From Corynebacterium tapiri (GTDB lineage: Bacteria; Actinomycetota; Actinomycetes; Mycobacteriales; Mycobacteriaceae): 64,000 nt of DNA. Below the pieces are notes generated by a model that made no database searches, had not been told where the DNA came from, and worked only from the letters and a program-made list of their open reading frames with translations. The DNA is taken from positions 62,001 to 126,000 of the forward strand of contig NZ_VDHJ01000008.1 of assembly GCF_006334925.1 (NCBI RefSeq). Reading direction: 5' to 3'. A program made the position numbers and the translations under genes. Shown here one piece after another: positions 17,793 through 27,516 of the stretch; position 1 is the first letter of the stretch, and every line of letters begins with the position of its first letter.

Positions 17793-19205
17793 CTAGAGGT
17801 TGATCATGTGACCCTCGATGCCGTGGGCGGCTTCCTTCAGCGCCTCGGACAGGGTCGGGTGGATGTGCACGTTGCGAGCGATCTCCCCGGCGGTCAGGTC
17901 GAAGCGCTGCGCCAGGGTCAGCTCCGGCAGGAGCTCGGAGACGTTTGCGCCAACGAGGTGGGCACCGAGCAGCTCGCCGTACTCCTCGTCGGCCACGATC
18001 TTGGCAAAGCCATCGGTCTCAGCCAGGCCCACGGCCTTACCGTTCGCGGAGAACGGGAAGGTGGCGACCTTGATGTTCTTCTCCGGCCACTTCTCCTTCG
18101 CCTGTGCCTCGGTGTAGCCGAAGGAGGCGACCTGCGGGTTACAGAAGGTGGCGCGCGGCATCATCATGTAGTCGCCCAGCTCCTGGGTTTCGGCACCCGC
18201 GATGGTCTCGGCGGCCACCACGCCCTGCGCCTCCGCAACGTGAGCGAGCTGCAGCTTGGCGGTGACATCACCGATGGCGTAAATGCCCTCGACGTTGGTG
18301 CGCATGAAGTCGTCGATCTCAATAGCGCCGCGCTCGGTGAGCTTGACGCCGGTGTTCTCCAGGCCGAAGCCTTCCACGCGGGGAGCAAAGCCCACGGAGA
18401 CCATGACGCGATCGACGGTGACGGTCTCGGTCTTGTCCGAGCCCTTCTTCTGGTAATCCACCTCGACGCTGTCCCCGTTGTCGCGGACAGCAGTGGTGGC
18501 GTGGCCGGTGAGGATCTTCACGCCCAACTTCTTGTAGGCCTTAGCGATGGCCTTGGAGACCTCGGCGTCCTCGTTCGGCAGAACGCGGTCCATGAACTCG
18601 ATGACGGTGACGTCCACGCCGTAGTTGGACAGGACGTAGGCGAACTCCATGCCGATGGCGCCGGCGCCGACGATGACCATCTTCTTCGGAGCCTCGGGGT
18701 TGAGGATCTGCTCCTCGTAGGAGACAACGTTGTCCGAGAACTCCACGCCCGGCAGGGTGCGGACCACGGAACCGGTGGCGATGATGCAGTTATCAAAGGT
18801 GATGGTCTTGCCCTTGTCATCACCCTCGGTGATCTCCAGGGTCTTGGCGTCCTTGAAGGAACCCAGGCCGTTGATCTCGGTGATCTTGTTCTTCTTCATG
18901 AGGTAATGCACGCCGCCGACGATCTTTTCGGAGACCTTGCGGGAGCGCTTGTGGGCATCCTCAAACTTGAACGAGACGTCGCCCTCGATACCGAAGGTCT
19001 TCTTCTCGTGGGTGAACAGGTGGGCAACCTCTGCGTTCTTAATCAGGGCCTTGGAGGGAATGCAGCCCACGTTGAGGCAGACGCCTCCCCAGTACTGCTT
19101 CTCCACAACGGCAACCTTCTTGCCCAGCTGTGCAGCGCGGATGGCGGCGACGTAGCCACCAGGGCCGGCGCCGAGTACAACAACGTCAAAATGTTCGTTA
19201 GTCAC
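17793..19205 (-). CDS. lpd: dihydrolipoamide dehydrogenase
   Basis: 470-residue flavoprotein E3 of the pyruvate/2-oxoglutarate dehydrogenase complexes. Motifs: FAD-binding [20 protein letters not shown] near residue 7, redox-active disulfide CLNVGC in [17 protein letters not shown]-binding [12 protein letters not shown], and C-terminal HIHPTLSE with the catalytic His-Glu pair. The GTG at 19205 (VTNEHFD) is chosen over TTG 19214 by family start and because TACGAT (19219-19214) lies 8 nt upstream, suggesting a leaderless mRNA. Followed by the AUU-start membrane gene. Confidence 0.94.
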   Translation of the reverse strand: MTNEHFDVVVLGAGPGGYVAAIRAAQLGKKVAVVEKQYWGGVCLNVGCIPSKALIKNAEVAHLFTHEKKTFGIEGDVSFKFEDAHKRSRKVSEKIVGGVHYLMKKNKITEINGLGSFKDAKTLEITEGDDKGKTITFDNCIIATGSVVRTLPGVEFSDNVVSYEEQILNPEAPKKMVIVGAGAIGMEFAYVLSNYGVDVTVIEFMDRVLPNEDAEVSKAIAKAYKKLGVKILTGHATTAVRDNGDSVEVDYQKKGSDKTETVTVDRVMVSVGFAPRVEGFGLENTGVKLTERGAIEIDDFMRTNVEGIYAIGDVTAKLQLAHVAEAQGVVAAETIAGAETQELGDYMMMPRATFCNPQVASFGYTEAQAKEKWPEKNIKVATFPFSANGKAVGLAETDGFAKIVADEEYGELLGAHLVGANVSELLPELTLAQRFDLTAGEIARNVHIHPTLSEALKEAAHGIEGHMINL

Positions 19206-19221
19206 GGTGCCCAATCGTACT

Positions 19222-19261
19222 AAAAAGGAACACCCACCGTGCCGATACCGACAGGTGGGTG
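19222..19261 (-). terminator. terminator of the 35-residue peptide gene
   Basis: On the minus strand CACCCACC (19261-19254) pairs with GGTGGGTG (19238-19231) across a 15-nt loop, followed by TTCCTTTTTA. It lies 18 nt after the stop of the short gene and just ahead of the lpd promoter. A terminator at this point makes sense only if a transcript ends here, which supports the short gene upstream. Confidence 0.75.
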
Positions 19262-19278
19262 CGCGTTCGCAGAAGGCC

Positions 19279-19386
19279 TTAGTTGAACAGGCCTGCCAGG
19301 ATTCCGAGGTTGGCCGCCTGGGAAGAGAGGCCGTGCAGGCCGCCGCCGAGGAACTCGTTGATGAAGAGCTGGAACTGATCGAGCAT
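19279..19386 (-). CDS. 35-residue hydrophobic peptide, PorA/PorH-like candidate
   Basis: ATG at 19386, stop TAA at 19279, 35 residues beginning [12 protein letters not shown] and ending LGILAGLFN. It has no signal peptide, is rich in Leu, Phe, Gly and Ala with an amphipathic pattern, and contains a Ser-Ser pair in its middle. A strong terminator follows 18 nt downstream. It sits between lpd and a divergent mycolyltransferase gene. Corynebacterial mycomembrane pore peptides (PorA, PorH) and ProtX are similarly short, lack signal peptides and are O-mycoloylated on serine by a mycolyltransferase, so membership of that functional group is attractive but inferred. Shine-Dalgarno is weak (GGGAA 5 nt before ATG). 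Confidence 0.6.
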   Translation of the reverse strand: MLDQFQLFINEFLGGGLHGLSSQAANLGILAGLFN

Positions 19387-19600
19387 AGGGATTCCCGTCT
19401 GGTGATAATTGACTTGTCTTAGGTGTTAGCGTGGCCGAAGGGCGCAGCGTTACGGTGCCTGATTATGCACTAGGAAACACTTGCACACCACCTGAAACAG
19501 GCCTAGCATTTTCCTTTAATTGGCACGTTAACGCTATCGTCGTCAGACACGATTAAGGCAGTTGCATGCCCCTAAACCCCGTAGCTTAAGGATTGCCCTA
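19387..19600. promoter_or_regulatory. divergent intergenic region, peptide gene / mycolyltransferase
   Basis: About 214 bp, more AT-rich than its surroundings, serving both directions. I could not fix convincing -35/-10 pairs on either strand. AAGGA at 19588-19592 is the likely ribosome-binding site for the mycolyltransferase GTG at 19601. Confidence 0.4.
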
Positions 19601-20692
19601 GTGAAGAAGTATGCCCACCTCGTAGCCGCCCCCGCGCTGGCTGCGGCTCTCGCTTTCTCCCTCGCACCAGCTGCCCACGCCGCCGAGAAGACCCCGGCAC
19701 AGGTGGCCGGAAACGTCCAGGTGGGCGCGGTGTCCCCGATTACTGATCCGATCACCCCTGAGTCCCCCAAGTGGCGCCAGAAGACCGAGGGTGACAAGCG
19801 CGTTCAGCACCTCAACGTCTTCTCCCCTTCGATGAACCGCAACATCCCGGTGGCGCTAATTAAGGCTGATAAGCCGGGCGCTCCGACCCTCTACCTGCTC
19901 AACGGCGCTGGTGGCGCCGAGCAGAACATGGACTGGATCACCTCCGGTGACAATGTGGTGGACTTCTACCACTCCAAGGGCATCAACGTGGTCATCCCGA
20001 TGGACGGCGCTTTCTCCTACTACATCGACTGGGTTGGTCAGCCGACCGGCAACAAGTACCTGGACAACGGCCCGCAGCGCTGGGAGACCTTCTTGACCAA
20101 GGAGCTGCCCGGCCCGATCGAGGCACACGCCCAGGCGAACAACAACCGCGCCATCGCCGGCATGTCCATGTCCGCTTCCTCCGCCGCCATCCTGGCTGCC
20201 CACAACCCGGGCTTCTACGACGCTGTGGCTGGCTTCTCCGGCTTCTACAACTTCGTGGACCAGCCGGCCCACGCAGTCCACGGCCTGACCCTGCAGCGTG
20301 GCAACGCCACCCCGGATCAGATGCTGGGCGCCCCGGGCTCCCCCTCCGCTCGCCACGCCGACGTGGTCCGCAACGCCGAGGGCCTGCGCGGCACCGAGCT
20401 GTACTTCTCCAACGGCTCCGGCCTGGCTGATCGCACCGACCAGGCGGGCTACTACCTCGAGCAGGGCATCAACCCGGCCGCTGCCACCATCGGTTCTGCT
20501 CAGCTGCAGGTCGAAGGCGGCGTTATCGAGGCCGGTACCAACGCCTCCACCCACTTGCTTGATGAGAAGCTGAAGTCGCTCGGCATCCCGGCCACCTTCA
20601 ACTTCCGCAACAAGGGCACCCACTCGTGGCCGTCCTGGCGCGATGACCAGGAGAAGTCCTGGCCGGTGCTCGAGCGTGGCCTTTTCCGCTAA
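19601..20692 (+). CDS. secreted mycolyltransferase (antigen 85 / Cmt family)
   Basis: 363-residue exported esterase-fold enzyme transferring corynomycolates between trehalose monomycolate and acceptors in the envelope. A clear signal peptide (basic KK, hydrophobic core, AHA cleavage near residue 30) precedes the alpha/beta-hydrolase domain. Nucleophile elbow GMSMSASSA near residue 190 (GLSM-type in the family), and the catalytic histidine in KGTHSWPSW near the C-terminus. No C-terminal extension or anchor, so it is the short, single-domain type. I start at GTG 19601 (VKKYAHLV); the frame is open back to TTG 19562 but that has no ribosome-binding site. Neighbour of the short hydrophobic peptide gene. 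Confidence 0.92.
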   Translation: MKKYAHLVAAPALAAALAFSLAPAAHAAEKTPAQVAGNVQVGAVSPITDPITPESPKWRQKTEGDKRVQHLNVFSPSMNRNIPVALIKADKPGAPTLYLLNGAGGAEQNMDWITSGDNVVDFYHSKGINVVIPMDGAFSYYIDWVGQPTGNKYLDNGPQRWETFLTKELPGPIEAHAQANNNRAIAGMSMSASSAAILAAHNPGFYDAVAGFSGFYNFVDQPAHAVHGLTLQRGNATPDQMLGAPGSPSARHADVVRNAEGLRGTELYFSNGSGLADRTDQAGYYLEQGINPAAATIGSAQLQVEGGVIEAGTNASTHLLDEKLKSLGIPATFNFRNKGTHSWPSWRDDQEKSWPVLERGLFR

Positions 20693-20725
20693 ACGCTGAA
20701 GCCATTCTGGTCTACCCTGGCCAGC

Positions 20726-22705
20726 ATGGCACGCCACGATATCGATCCCGTCGTTCTGGAGACTATCGATAACCCCGAGGCTCTGAGCTGGGCCCATGAG
20801 TGGTCGCAGGCAACCGAAACTGCCCGCGACCACTCTTTGCTATCTGCCCAGCTTCTCGAGGCCCTCAACGCTCAAGATCGCATCCCGTATGTCTCCCGGC
20901 GCGGGGACTACCTCTATAACTTCTGGCGCGATAGCACTCATCCCCGTGGGCTGTGGCGCCGAACCACGCTGGAGAGCTACACCGCGGACGATCCCCAGTG
21001 GGACGTGCTCCTCGACATCGACGCGCTGGCACAAGACGAAGCCGAGGACTGGGTGTTCAAGGGCGTTTCGCTGCGCCGACCCAATGCGGACCGCGCGCTG
21101 GTTCGCCTCTCCCGCGGCGGGGCGGATGCGGTCGTGGTGCGCGAGTACGACGTCGAGAAGCGTTGTTTCCTCCCCGAAGGATTTGTTCTTCCCGAGGCTA
21201 AGACAGAGATTTCCTGGGCCGGCGAGGATTCCGTGCTGGTGGGCACTGACCTGGGAGAGGATTCCCTCACCTCGTCTGGTTATCCCCGGCAGGTGCGTCT
21301 GTGGCACCGCGGGGACAGGGTGGACAACAGCGAGGTCCTGGCGACGGCCAGCCGCGACGATGTGCTCATCGCGGGTGACTACGACCACCAGTCGGGCCGC
21401 GTGAGTGTGGTGCGACTGTTGGATTTCTATTCCACCCGCTACAGCGTCTCCTCAGGCGGCGGAATGACCCAGCTTGCCCTGCCCGAGGATTGCCATGCCA
21501 CGATTGATGGCGAACAGCTCTTCATCGAGCCGCGCACCGAGTTCGCGGGGGTTCCGGCGGGTGGTTTGGGAGTTATGCGTATCGACGACTTCCTTGCCGG
21601 CCAGCGCGATTTTCGCGTGGTCTTCCGTCCGAGCGAGTCGACCGCGCTGCGAGGCTTGAGCCTCACCCGTAACTACCTCGTGCTCACCGTGCTGGATACG
21701 GTGCGTACCCGGGTGCTGTTTGTCTCCCGGGACGTGCCTTCTAAGCCGGCCACTCCCCTGGCGCTGCCGGACATGCTTACGGCCACCGTGGTGGCCACCG
21801 ACGACGACTCCGATGAGCTGTGGATCTCTGCTTCCTCCTTCGCGGTTGCTCCCACGCTGTATCGGGTGGACTTGTCGACGTCGCTTCAGCCCGAACCCAT
21901 CAAGGCCATGCCCAAGCGCTTCGATGACCGGGGGGTGGAAACCCGCCAGCACTGGGCAGTGTCCGCAGACGGGACACGCATCCCGTACTTCATCACCGGG
22001 CGTTTCGAGGGCAAGCGCCCAACGCTCGTGGGTGGCTATGGCGGATTTGAGGTTTCACTGACCCCCTCGTATTCCCCGGTGCAGGGACTGGCCTGGCTGG
22101 AACGCGGCGGGTATCTGGTGCAGCCCAACCTGCGGGGTGGTGGCGAGTTTGGCCCGCAGTGGCATTCGCAGGTCACGGGCCGGAATCGCCACAAGGTATG
22201 GGAAGACCACGAGGCGGTGCTGCGCGATGTGCAGTCCCGCGGGTACGCCGATGCGCACCAGACGGGAATCCGCGGTGGCTCCAACGGTGGCCTGTTGACC
22301 TCGGGTGCGGTTACCCGCTATCCGGAATTGTTGGGTGCCGTCGTGGTCAATGTGCCCCTGACGGACATGCTGCGCTATCACACCTGGAGCGCGGGAGCTT
22401 CCTGGATGGCGGAGTATGGCGACCCAGACGACCCGCAGGATCGGGCAGCGATCGAAAAGTGGTCCCCGCTGCATAACGTCAGCTCCGCGCAGGCCTATCC
22501 GCCGACCTTGGTGACCACCTCCACACGGGACGACCGCGTTCATCCCGCCCACGCTCGCCTCTTCGCCCACGCTTTGTCGGCCGCCGGGCAGCCGGTGGAC
22601 TACTACGAGAACTCCGTGGGCGGTCACGCGGGCGCTAGCGACAACGAGCAGATTGCCCACGTCGAGGCGCTGACCTTTGAGTGGCTCTGGCACCACCTGG
22701 GCTAG
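20726..22705 (+). CDS. prolyl oligopeptidase family (S9) serine peptidase
   Basis: 659-residue cytosolic peptidase with an N-terminal beta-propeller region (about residues 60-400) and a C-terminal alpha/beta-hydrolase domain. Catalytic serine in RGGSNGGLL (near residue 517), aspartate in TRDDRVHPAH and histidine in GGHAG. Length and layout match bacterial prolyl oligopeptidase-like S9A enzymes. The start ATG at 20726 is preceded by TACCCT (20713-20718) with 7 nt between, the leaderless arrangement. The M1 aminopeptidase gene follows after 13 nt, so two intracellular peptidases are adjacent. Confidence 0.9.
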   Translation: MARHDIDPVVLETIDNPEALSWAHEWSQATETARDHSLLSAQLLEALNAQDRIPYVSRRGDYLYNFWRDSTHPRGLWRRTTLESYTADDPQWDVLLDIDALAQDEAEDWVFKGVSLRRPNADRALVRLSRGGADAVVVREYDVEKRCFLPEGFVLPEAKTEISWAGEDSVLVGTDLGEDSLTSSGYPRQVRLWHRGDRVDNSEVLATASRDDVLIAGDYDHQSGRVSVVRLLDFYSTRYSVSSGGGMTQLALPEDCHATIDGEQLFIEPRTEFAGVPAGGLGVMRIDDFLAGQRDFRVVFRPSESTALRGLSLTRNYLVLTVLDTVRTRVLFVSRDVPSKPATPLALPDMLTATVVATDDDSDELWISASSFAVAPTLYRVDLSTSLQPEPIKAMPKRFDDRGVETRQHWAVSADGTRIPYFITGRFEGKRPTLVGGYGGFEVSLTPSYSPVQGLAWLERGGYLVQPNLRGGGEFGPQWHSQVTGRNRHKVWEDHEAVLRDVQSRGYADAHQTGIRGGSNGGLLTSGAVTRYPELLGAVVVNVPLTDMLRYHTWSAGASWMAEYGDPDDPQDRAAIEKWSPLHNVSSAQAYPPTLVTTSTRDDRVHPAHARLFAHALSAAGQPVDYYENSVGGHAGASDNEQIAHVEALTFEWLWHHLG

Positions 22706-22718
22706 CATTGAGCCGGTT

Positions 22719-23984
22719 ATGACTGCTTCTTATACCGGTGATGAGCCAAACCTCGGCATCCGCGTCAACCACTACGCCGTGGATTTGAATTATCGCGTGT
22801 TGCCGAACCGCCTCGATGCCCGCGCGGGCGTCAGCATCGAGCCCACCGGTGTGCTCGAGCACTTCACCTTGGATTTGCAGCCCTCGATGGCGGTGCGGCG
22901 CGTCAGCGCCACCGGGGCCACGGTCCGCAAATTCAAGCAGTCAGGCGGCAAGCTGCGGGTAACGCTCGAGCCCACAACCGAGCCCTTCACACTGGACGTT
23001 CGCTATGGAGGAACCCCGCGCCCACGCCGAACCACCTGGGGGGAAATCGGCTGGGAGGAGACCGACAACGGTGCACTTGTGGCCTCGCAGCCCAATGGAG
23101 CCTCCACCTGGTTCCCGTGTGATGACGCCCCCGGCGCAAAGGCCACCTTCGATCTGGTGGTCACCGCCGATAACCCCTTCACCGTCATCTGCCACGGCAA
23201 CCTTGTTTCCCGCACCCCGGGGGCGTCGACAAGCACCTGGCGCTACGTCAGCGACACCCCGCTGGCTACGTACCTGGCCACGGTGCAGGTCGGCGAGTTC
23301 ACGCACGTCGAGCTGGGGTCGCGGTGTACCGCCTTTGCCCCGGCGGAGCTGGCCTCGACGGTTTCTGCCTCTTTCGTGGACCAGCAGGAGATGCTCGAGC
23401 TCTACGAACGGTTGTTTGGCCCCTACCCGTTCGACGATTACCGGGTGGTGATCACCCGCGACGTGCTGGAGATTCCCCTCGAGGCGCAGGGGTTGTCGAT
23501 TTTTGGTGCCAACCATGCGCGCCAACCCGCGGTGTATGAGCGTCTCATTGCCCACGAGCTGGCGCATCAGTGGTTCGGCAACTCCGTGGGAATCGGCCGA
23601 TGGCAAGACATCTGGCTCAATGAGGGTTTTGCCTGCTACTGCGAGTGGCTGTGGTTCGAGCACCGGGGACGACCGGCCGCCGACAGCGCGCTGGCGCATT
23701 ACCGCGTGCTCGCCCAAGAACCGCAGGATCTGTTGCTTGCCGACCCCGGCGCCCGCGACATGTTCGACGACCGCGTGTACAAGCGTGGCGCTCTGACCAT
23801 CCATGCCCTGCGCACGTGCGTGGGTGATGAGGCTTTCTTCTCAGCGGTGCAGCGCTATGTTGCCGCGGGCCGTCACTCAGTGGTTACCCGGCCAACGCTT
23901 GCGGCGGCTTTCGACTCCCCCGAGGTTGACGCCGTGCTCGCTCGTTGGCTCGACTCTCCGGTGCTGCCGCCGTTCCCGCAATGA
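22719..23984 (+). CDS. M1 family zinc metallopeptidase
   Basis: 421-residue gluzincin aminopeptidase with zinc-binding HELAHQWFGN (HExxH) and the downstream glutamate in WLNEGFA. The usual substrate-binding GxMEN motif is replaced by LEAQGLSIFG, as in the shorter bacterial M1 subgroup that reads LETQ. It has only the N-terminal beta and catalytic domains; the long C-terminal helical domain of PepN is absent. ATG 22719 (MTASYTGDE) is 13 nt after the S9 peptidase stop; TAGCAT overlaps that stop codon 10 nt before the ATG. Its TGA overlaps the next ATG. Confidence 0.88.
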   Translation: MTASYTGDEPNLGIRVNHYAVDLNYRVLPNRLDARAGVSIEPTGVLEHFTLDLQPSMAVRRVSATGATVRKFKQSGGKLRVTLEPTTEPFTLDVRYGGTPRPRRTTWGEIGWEETDNGALVASQPNGASTWFPCDDAPGAKATFDLVVTADNPFTVICHGNLVSRTPGASTSTWRYVSDTPLATYLATVQVGEFTHVELGSRCTAFAPAELASTVSASFVDQQEMLELYERLFGPYPFDDYRVVITRDVLEIPLEAQGLSIFGANHARQPAVYERLIAHELAHQWFGNSVGIGRWQDIWLNEGFACYCEWLWFEHRGRPAADSALAHYRVLAQEPQDLLLADPGARDMFDDRVYKRGALTIHALRTCVGDEAFFSAVQRYVAAGRHSVVTRPTLAAAFDSPEVDAVLARWLDSPVLPPFPQ

Positions 23985-25105
23985 GGTCACTGACCGCGGC
24001 CACGCTTTTTGCCGCTCTGGCTGGCTTCGGCATTCTCATCGCAGCCTCGCGCACTCTTTCCGTCGCCGATTACGAGCGCTTCTTCGCAGCGTGGGGAGCA
24101 TTCTTTGCCGGCACGGGAATCATCGACGGCCTCACGCATGAGACCACCCGTAGCGTCAACGCTTCTCGACGCGCCTCCGCTCCCGGCCAGGCACGCCCCT
24201 GGAAGCTGGCTATTGGCGTCGGCGTTGTAGGGGCACTGTTGGCGCTCGTTCTTGGTGGTCCCGCCGGCGCCTTGCTGGCGCTTGGCATTGCTTCCTATAG
24301 CTTCCAGGCAGTGGCTGCAGGTTCGCTGGCGGGGACTGGCCGGTGGCGGAGGTATGCCGGCCTCATCGCTTTCGATTCCGGTATCCGGGTTGTCCTCGCA
24401 GGTTTGGCCTGGTGGTTGAACTGGGGGCTGACGAGCTTCTGGATCATCACCGTGATCGGGGCCCTGAGCTGGATTTTGATCTACAGGCACATCGACATCG
24501 TTGTTGACGCCGATCAGCGCACTTTCAACCGGCGCAGTGCGGCGGCCATGGCAGCCGCCGGTTCGTCGGCGGCGATGATCCCAGGTTTTCCCTTTGTGCT
24601 GCATCTGACCACGCATGGCGCGGACTCGCTCACCGGAGTAACCATCGGCGCAATCATGACCGCGGTGACGTTCACTCGCGCCCCCATCGTTGTTCCACTA
24701 CAAAGGTTCCAATCCGCGTTGATCGTCCGCTTCGCCCACACCACGCACGTGCGTGCTCTGGCGATTCCCGTCGGGATAGTCCTGGGAGTGGGGCTGATCG
24801 GTGCAATACTTGCCGGCGCCATAGGACCGCGTTTGATGTTGGCAATCACCGGCAATCCGGCGCTGGTGGCCCCGGGTGTGGTGCTCGCTCTTCTGACGTT
24901 CGCCTCGGCTTTCACCGGGGTCCTGCTCATCACCGGCGCAGCGAGCCTGGCGCGCGCGCAGCATCGCCGATACGTTCTCGGCTGGTTGAGCGCGACGCTC
25001 GCCTCGGCTCTAGTGCTCTGCCTACCCCTCCCCCTCGAAGTCGCCGTGATTTCGGCCCTCATCGCCGGACCCGTTATCGGCGGAACTATCCATGCCTGGC
25101 GCTGA
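23981..25105 (+). CDS. polysaccharide-flippase-like polytopic membrane protein
   Basis: 374-residue protein with about ten to twelve membrane helices and an N-terminal SRTLSVADYERFFAAWG segment, the pattern of Wzx/PST-type lipid-linked oligosaccharide transporters of the MOP superfamily. Somewhat short for that family, so the assignment is tentative. ATG 23981 overlaps the M1 peptidase stop (ATGA). It contains palindrome copy 2 at 24740, and its last 84 bp overlap the convergent HNH gene. With the rml genes 1.4 kb downstream it could serve envelope polysaccharide export; that is inference. Confidence 0.7.
   Translation: MRSLTAATLFAALAGFGILIAASRTLSVADYERFFAAWGAFFAGTGIIDGLTHETTRSVNASRRASAPGQARPWKLAIGVGVVGALLALVLGGPAGALLALGIASYSFQAVAAGSLAGTGRWRRYAGLIAFDSGIRVVLAGLAWWLNWGLTSFWIITVIGALSWILIYRHIDIVVDADQRTFNRRSAAAMAAAGSSAAMIPGFPFVLHLTTHGADSLTGVTIGAIMTAVTFTRAPIVVPLQRFQSALIVRFAHTTHVRALAIPVGIVLGVGLIGAILAGAIGPRLMLAITGNPALVAPGVVLALLTFASAFTGVLLITGAASLARAQHRRYVLGWLSATLASALVLCLPLPLEVAVISALIAGPVIGGTIHAWR
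24740..24754. repeat. palindrome-cored 15-nt element, copy 2
   Basis: Exact ACCACGCACGTGCGT. As in copy 1 it is read Thr-Thr-His-Val-Arg-Ala-Leu with identical codons, although the two proteins are unrelated; identity with copy 1 continues for 6 more bases (GCTCTG). Confidence 0.8.
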
Positions 25106-26386
25106 CCACGCACGTGCGTGGTCGTCGAACGAAAGTTCATCGACCCATTCTTCTGCACACGCCGGCACCACCCGCACCGGCAGAGAACGATTGTGGGAGT
25201 GATACTCGCTTCCATCGCGGAACCGGAATACGACTGTGGATGTGTCATTGTGCGCGAAGCCGATACTGAACACCCCATCCGAGACCCGCGCATGGCAATG
25301 GGAACACAGGGGAAGAATGTTGTTGGGATCAGTCAATCCTCCGGTCACCCATTCCTCGATGTGGTGAAACTCCATGAACTGTGTGTGCTTGCACCCTGGA
25401 GTCGCGCACATGAATCCCCAACGAGCGAGGACGGCTTCGGCCAGGCCATCGCTGACTAGGCGACGCGAGCGACCGTAGTACAAGTGTCTGCCTGCCGAAT
25501 CGAGCAAGTGCCCGCGCATTTCCGCGTTGAGGATATCCCCGGTCAAACGTCGAGAGGGGCAGGCTGGATTCCCCGGTAGGAATGCGTGCCCGTCCTCCGA
25601 GAACATCACGTGAACCTGGGTCCCGGGAGCTCTCCTCCGGTTCATTGGCTGGCAATGCGCAATGCCGACTAGACCCAAGAAGGCTGGAACGAGATTCTTG
25701 CCGGCAGGTACGCCGTATCCGGAGGCGCTGCGTATCCGGGTAGTTTCCACAGGCTCCGGCTGCGTAGCCGTCTCCTCCAGCTTCTCATCCACATCCTGGG
25801 TGTTGTGGGGATCTGGTATGTCAGAGGCGTCGATAAGCATGGAGAGCTCTCCCACCTTCAGTGCCGCCTTGATCTTCTCACCGGTGAGTGGGTCGAAGTT
25901 CCCGGAGATATGGAGCCGGCCGGTAGCTTTGTTCGTCCAAATCCGGAGGCGGTTTTCCTCGTCATTGTCTTTGCTTCCTGGCTGGTCACGGCCGGCGAGC
26001 GCTCGCTCGAGCTCTCGGTAGGACAGGGATACCGCCAGTTCGACGAGGTCCAACTCGTTGTCCGTGGTGAGATACCTCGCCAGCAAGCGAACTTGCGAAT
26101 AGGAGATCCGGCCAGCCATATATTCGTCGGCGCAGTAGACGTATTGCTTGAGTAGCCGGGCGACGCGGACATATTCGTAAGCAGTGTTGTCGGCCATATC
26201 GAAATAACGTGCGAGCCAGGCAGCCGTCGAAACGGCACCGCAGTAGCGGTAAACCTGACGTTCATCGAAGTCGCCAAGACACTCCAAGAAGCGTGCCTGG
26301 CTCCGCGAAATCTCTCGATGAGCTCCCGAAAGATCGCTAATAAGCTGCTCGTGAGTCTTTTCGTACACATTTTCCAGCACCGTCAT
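25022..26386 (-). CDS. DUF222 - HNH endonuclease domain protein
   Basis: 454-residue protein of the actinobacterial DUF222/13E12-like family: N-terminal helical DUF222 region (about residues 10-200) and a C-terminal HNH nuclease domain with CATPGCKHTQFMEFHHIEEW and LCSHCHARV, containing the His-His and zinc Cys pairs. These genes are multicopy and mobile-looking in actinobacteria; no transposase or ends are visible here. ATG 26386 has AGGGGGAG upstream. Its last 28 codons are antisense to the flippase gene, and the palindrome at 25105 is translated in its tail. Base composition is less GC-rich than the neighbours, consistent with acquisition. Confidence 0.85.
   Translation of the reverse strand: MTVLENVYEKTHEQLISDLSGAHREISRSQARFLECLGDFDERQVYRYCGAVSTAAWLARYFDMADNTAYEYVRVARLLKQYVYCADEYMAGRISYSQVRLLARYLTTDNELDLVELAVSLSYRELERALAGRDQPGSKDNDEENRLRIWTNKATGRLHISGNFDPLTGEKIKAALKVGELSMLIDASDIPDPHNTQDVDEKLEETATQPEPVETTRIRSASGYGVPAGKNLVPAFLGLVGIAHCQPMNRRRAPGTQVHVMFSEDGHAFLPGNPACPSRRLTGDILNAEMRGHLLDSAGRHLYYGRSRRLVSDGLAEAVLARWGFMCATPGCKHTQFMEFHHIEEWVTGGLTDPNNILPLCSHCHARVSDGVFSIGFAHNDTSTVVFRFRDGSEYHSHNRSLPVRVVPACAEEWVDELSFDDHARAWSAPGMDSSADNGSGDEGRNHGDFEGEG
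25105..25122. repeat. palindrome-cored element, copy 3 (18-bp perfect palindrome)
   Basis: Exact ACCACGCACGTGCGT, here extended to a perfect 18-bp palindrome (ACCACGCAC and its complement). It begins in the flippase stop codon and lies inside the tail of the convergent HNH gene, where it is read Ala-Arg-Ala-Trp-Ser on the minus strand. Confidence 0.8.
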
Positions 26387-26400
26387 GTTTCTCCCCCTAA

Positions 26401-27516
<1,116 letters not shown>

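Noticed and set aside
17685..19223. 512-codon open frame antisense to lpd
   Set aside because: Composition is that of an antisense shadow, and lpd is unambiguous on the other strand.
19409..19440. Plus-strand promoter from TTGACT at 19409
   Set aside because: No TAnnnT box at 16-18 bp spacing, and the mycolyltransferase start is too far away.
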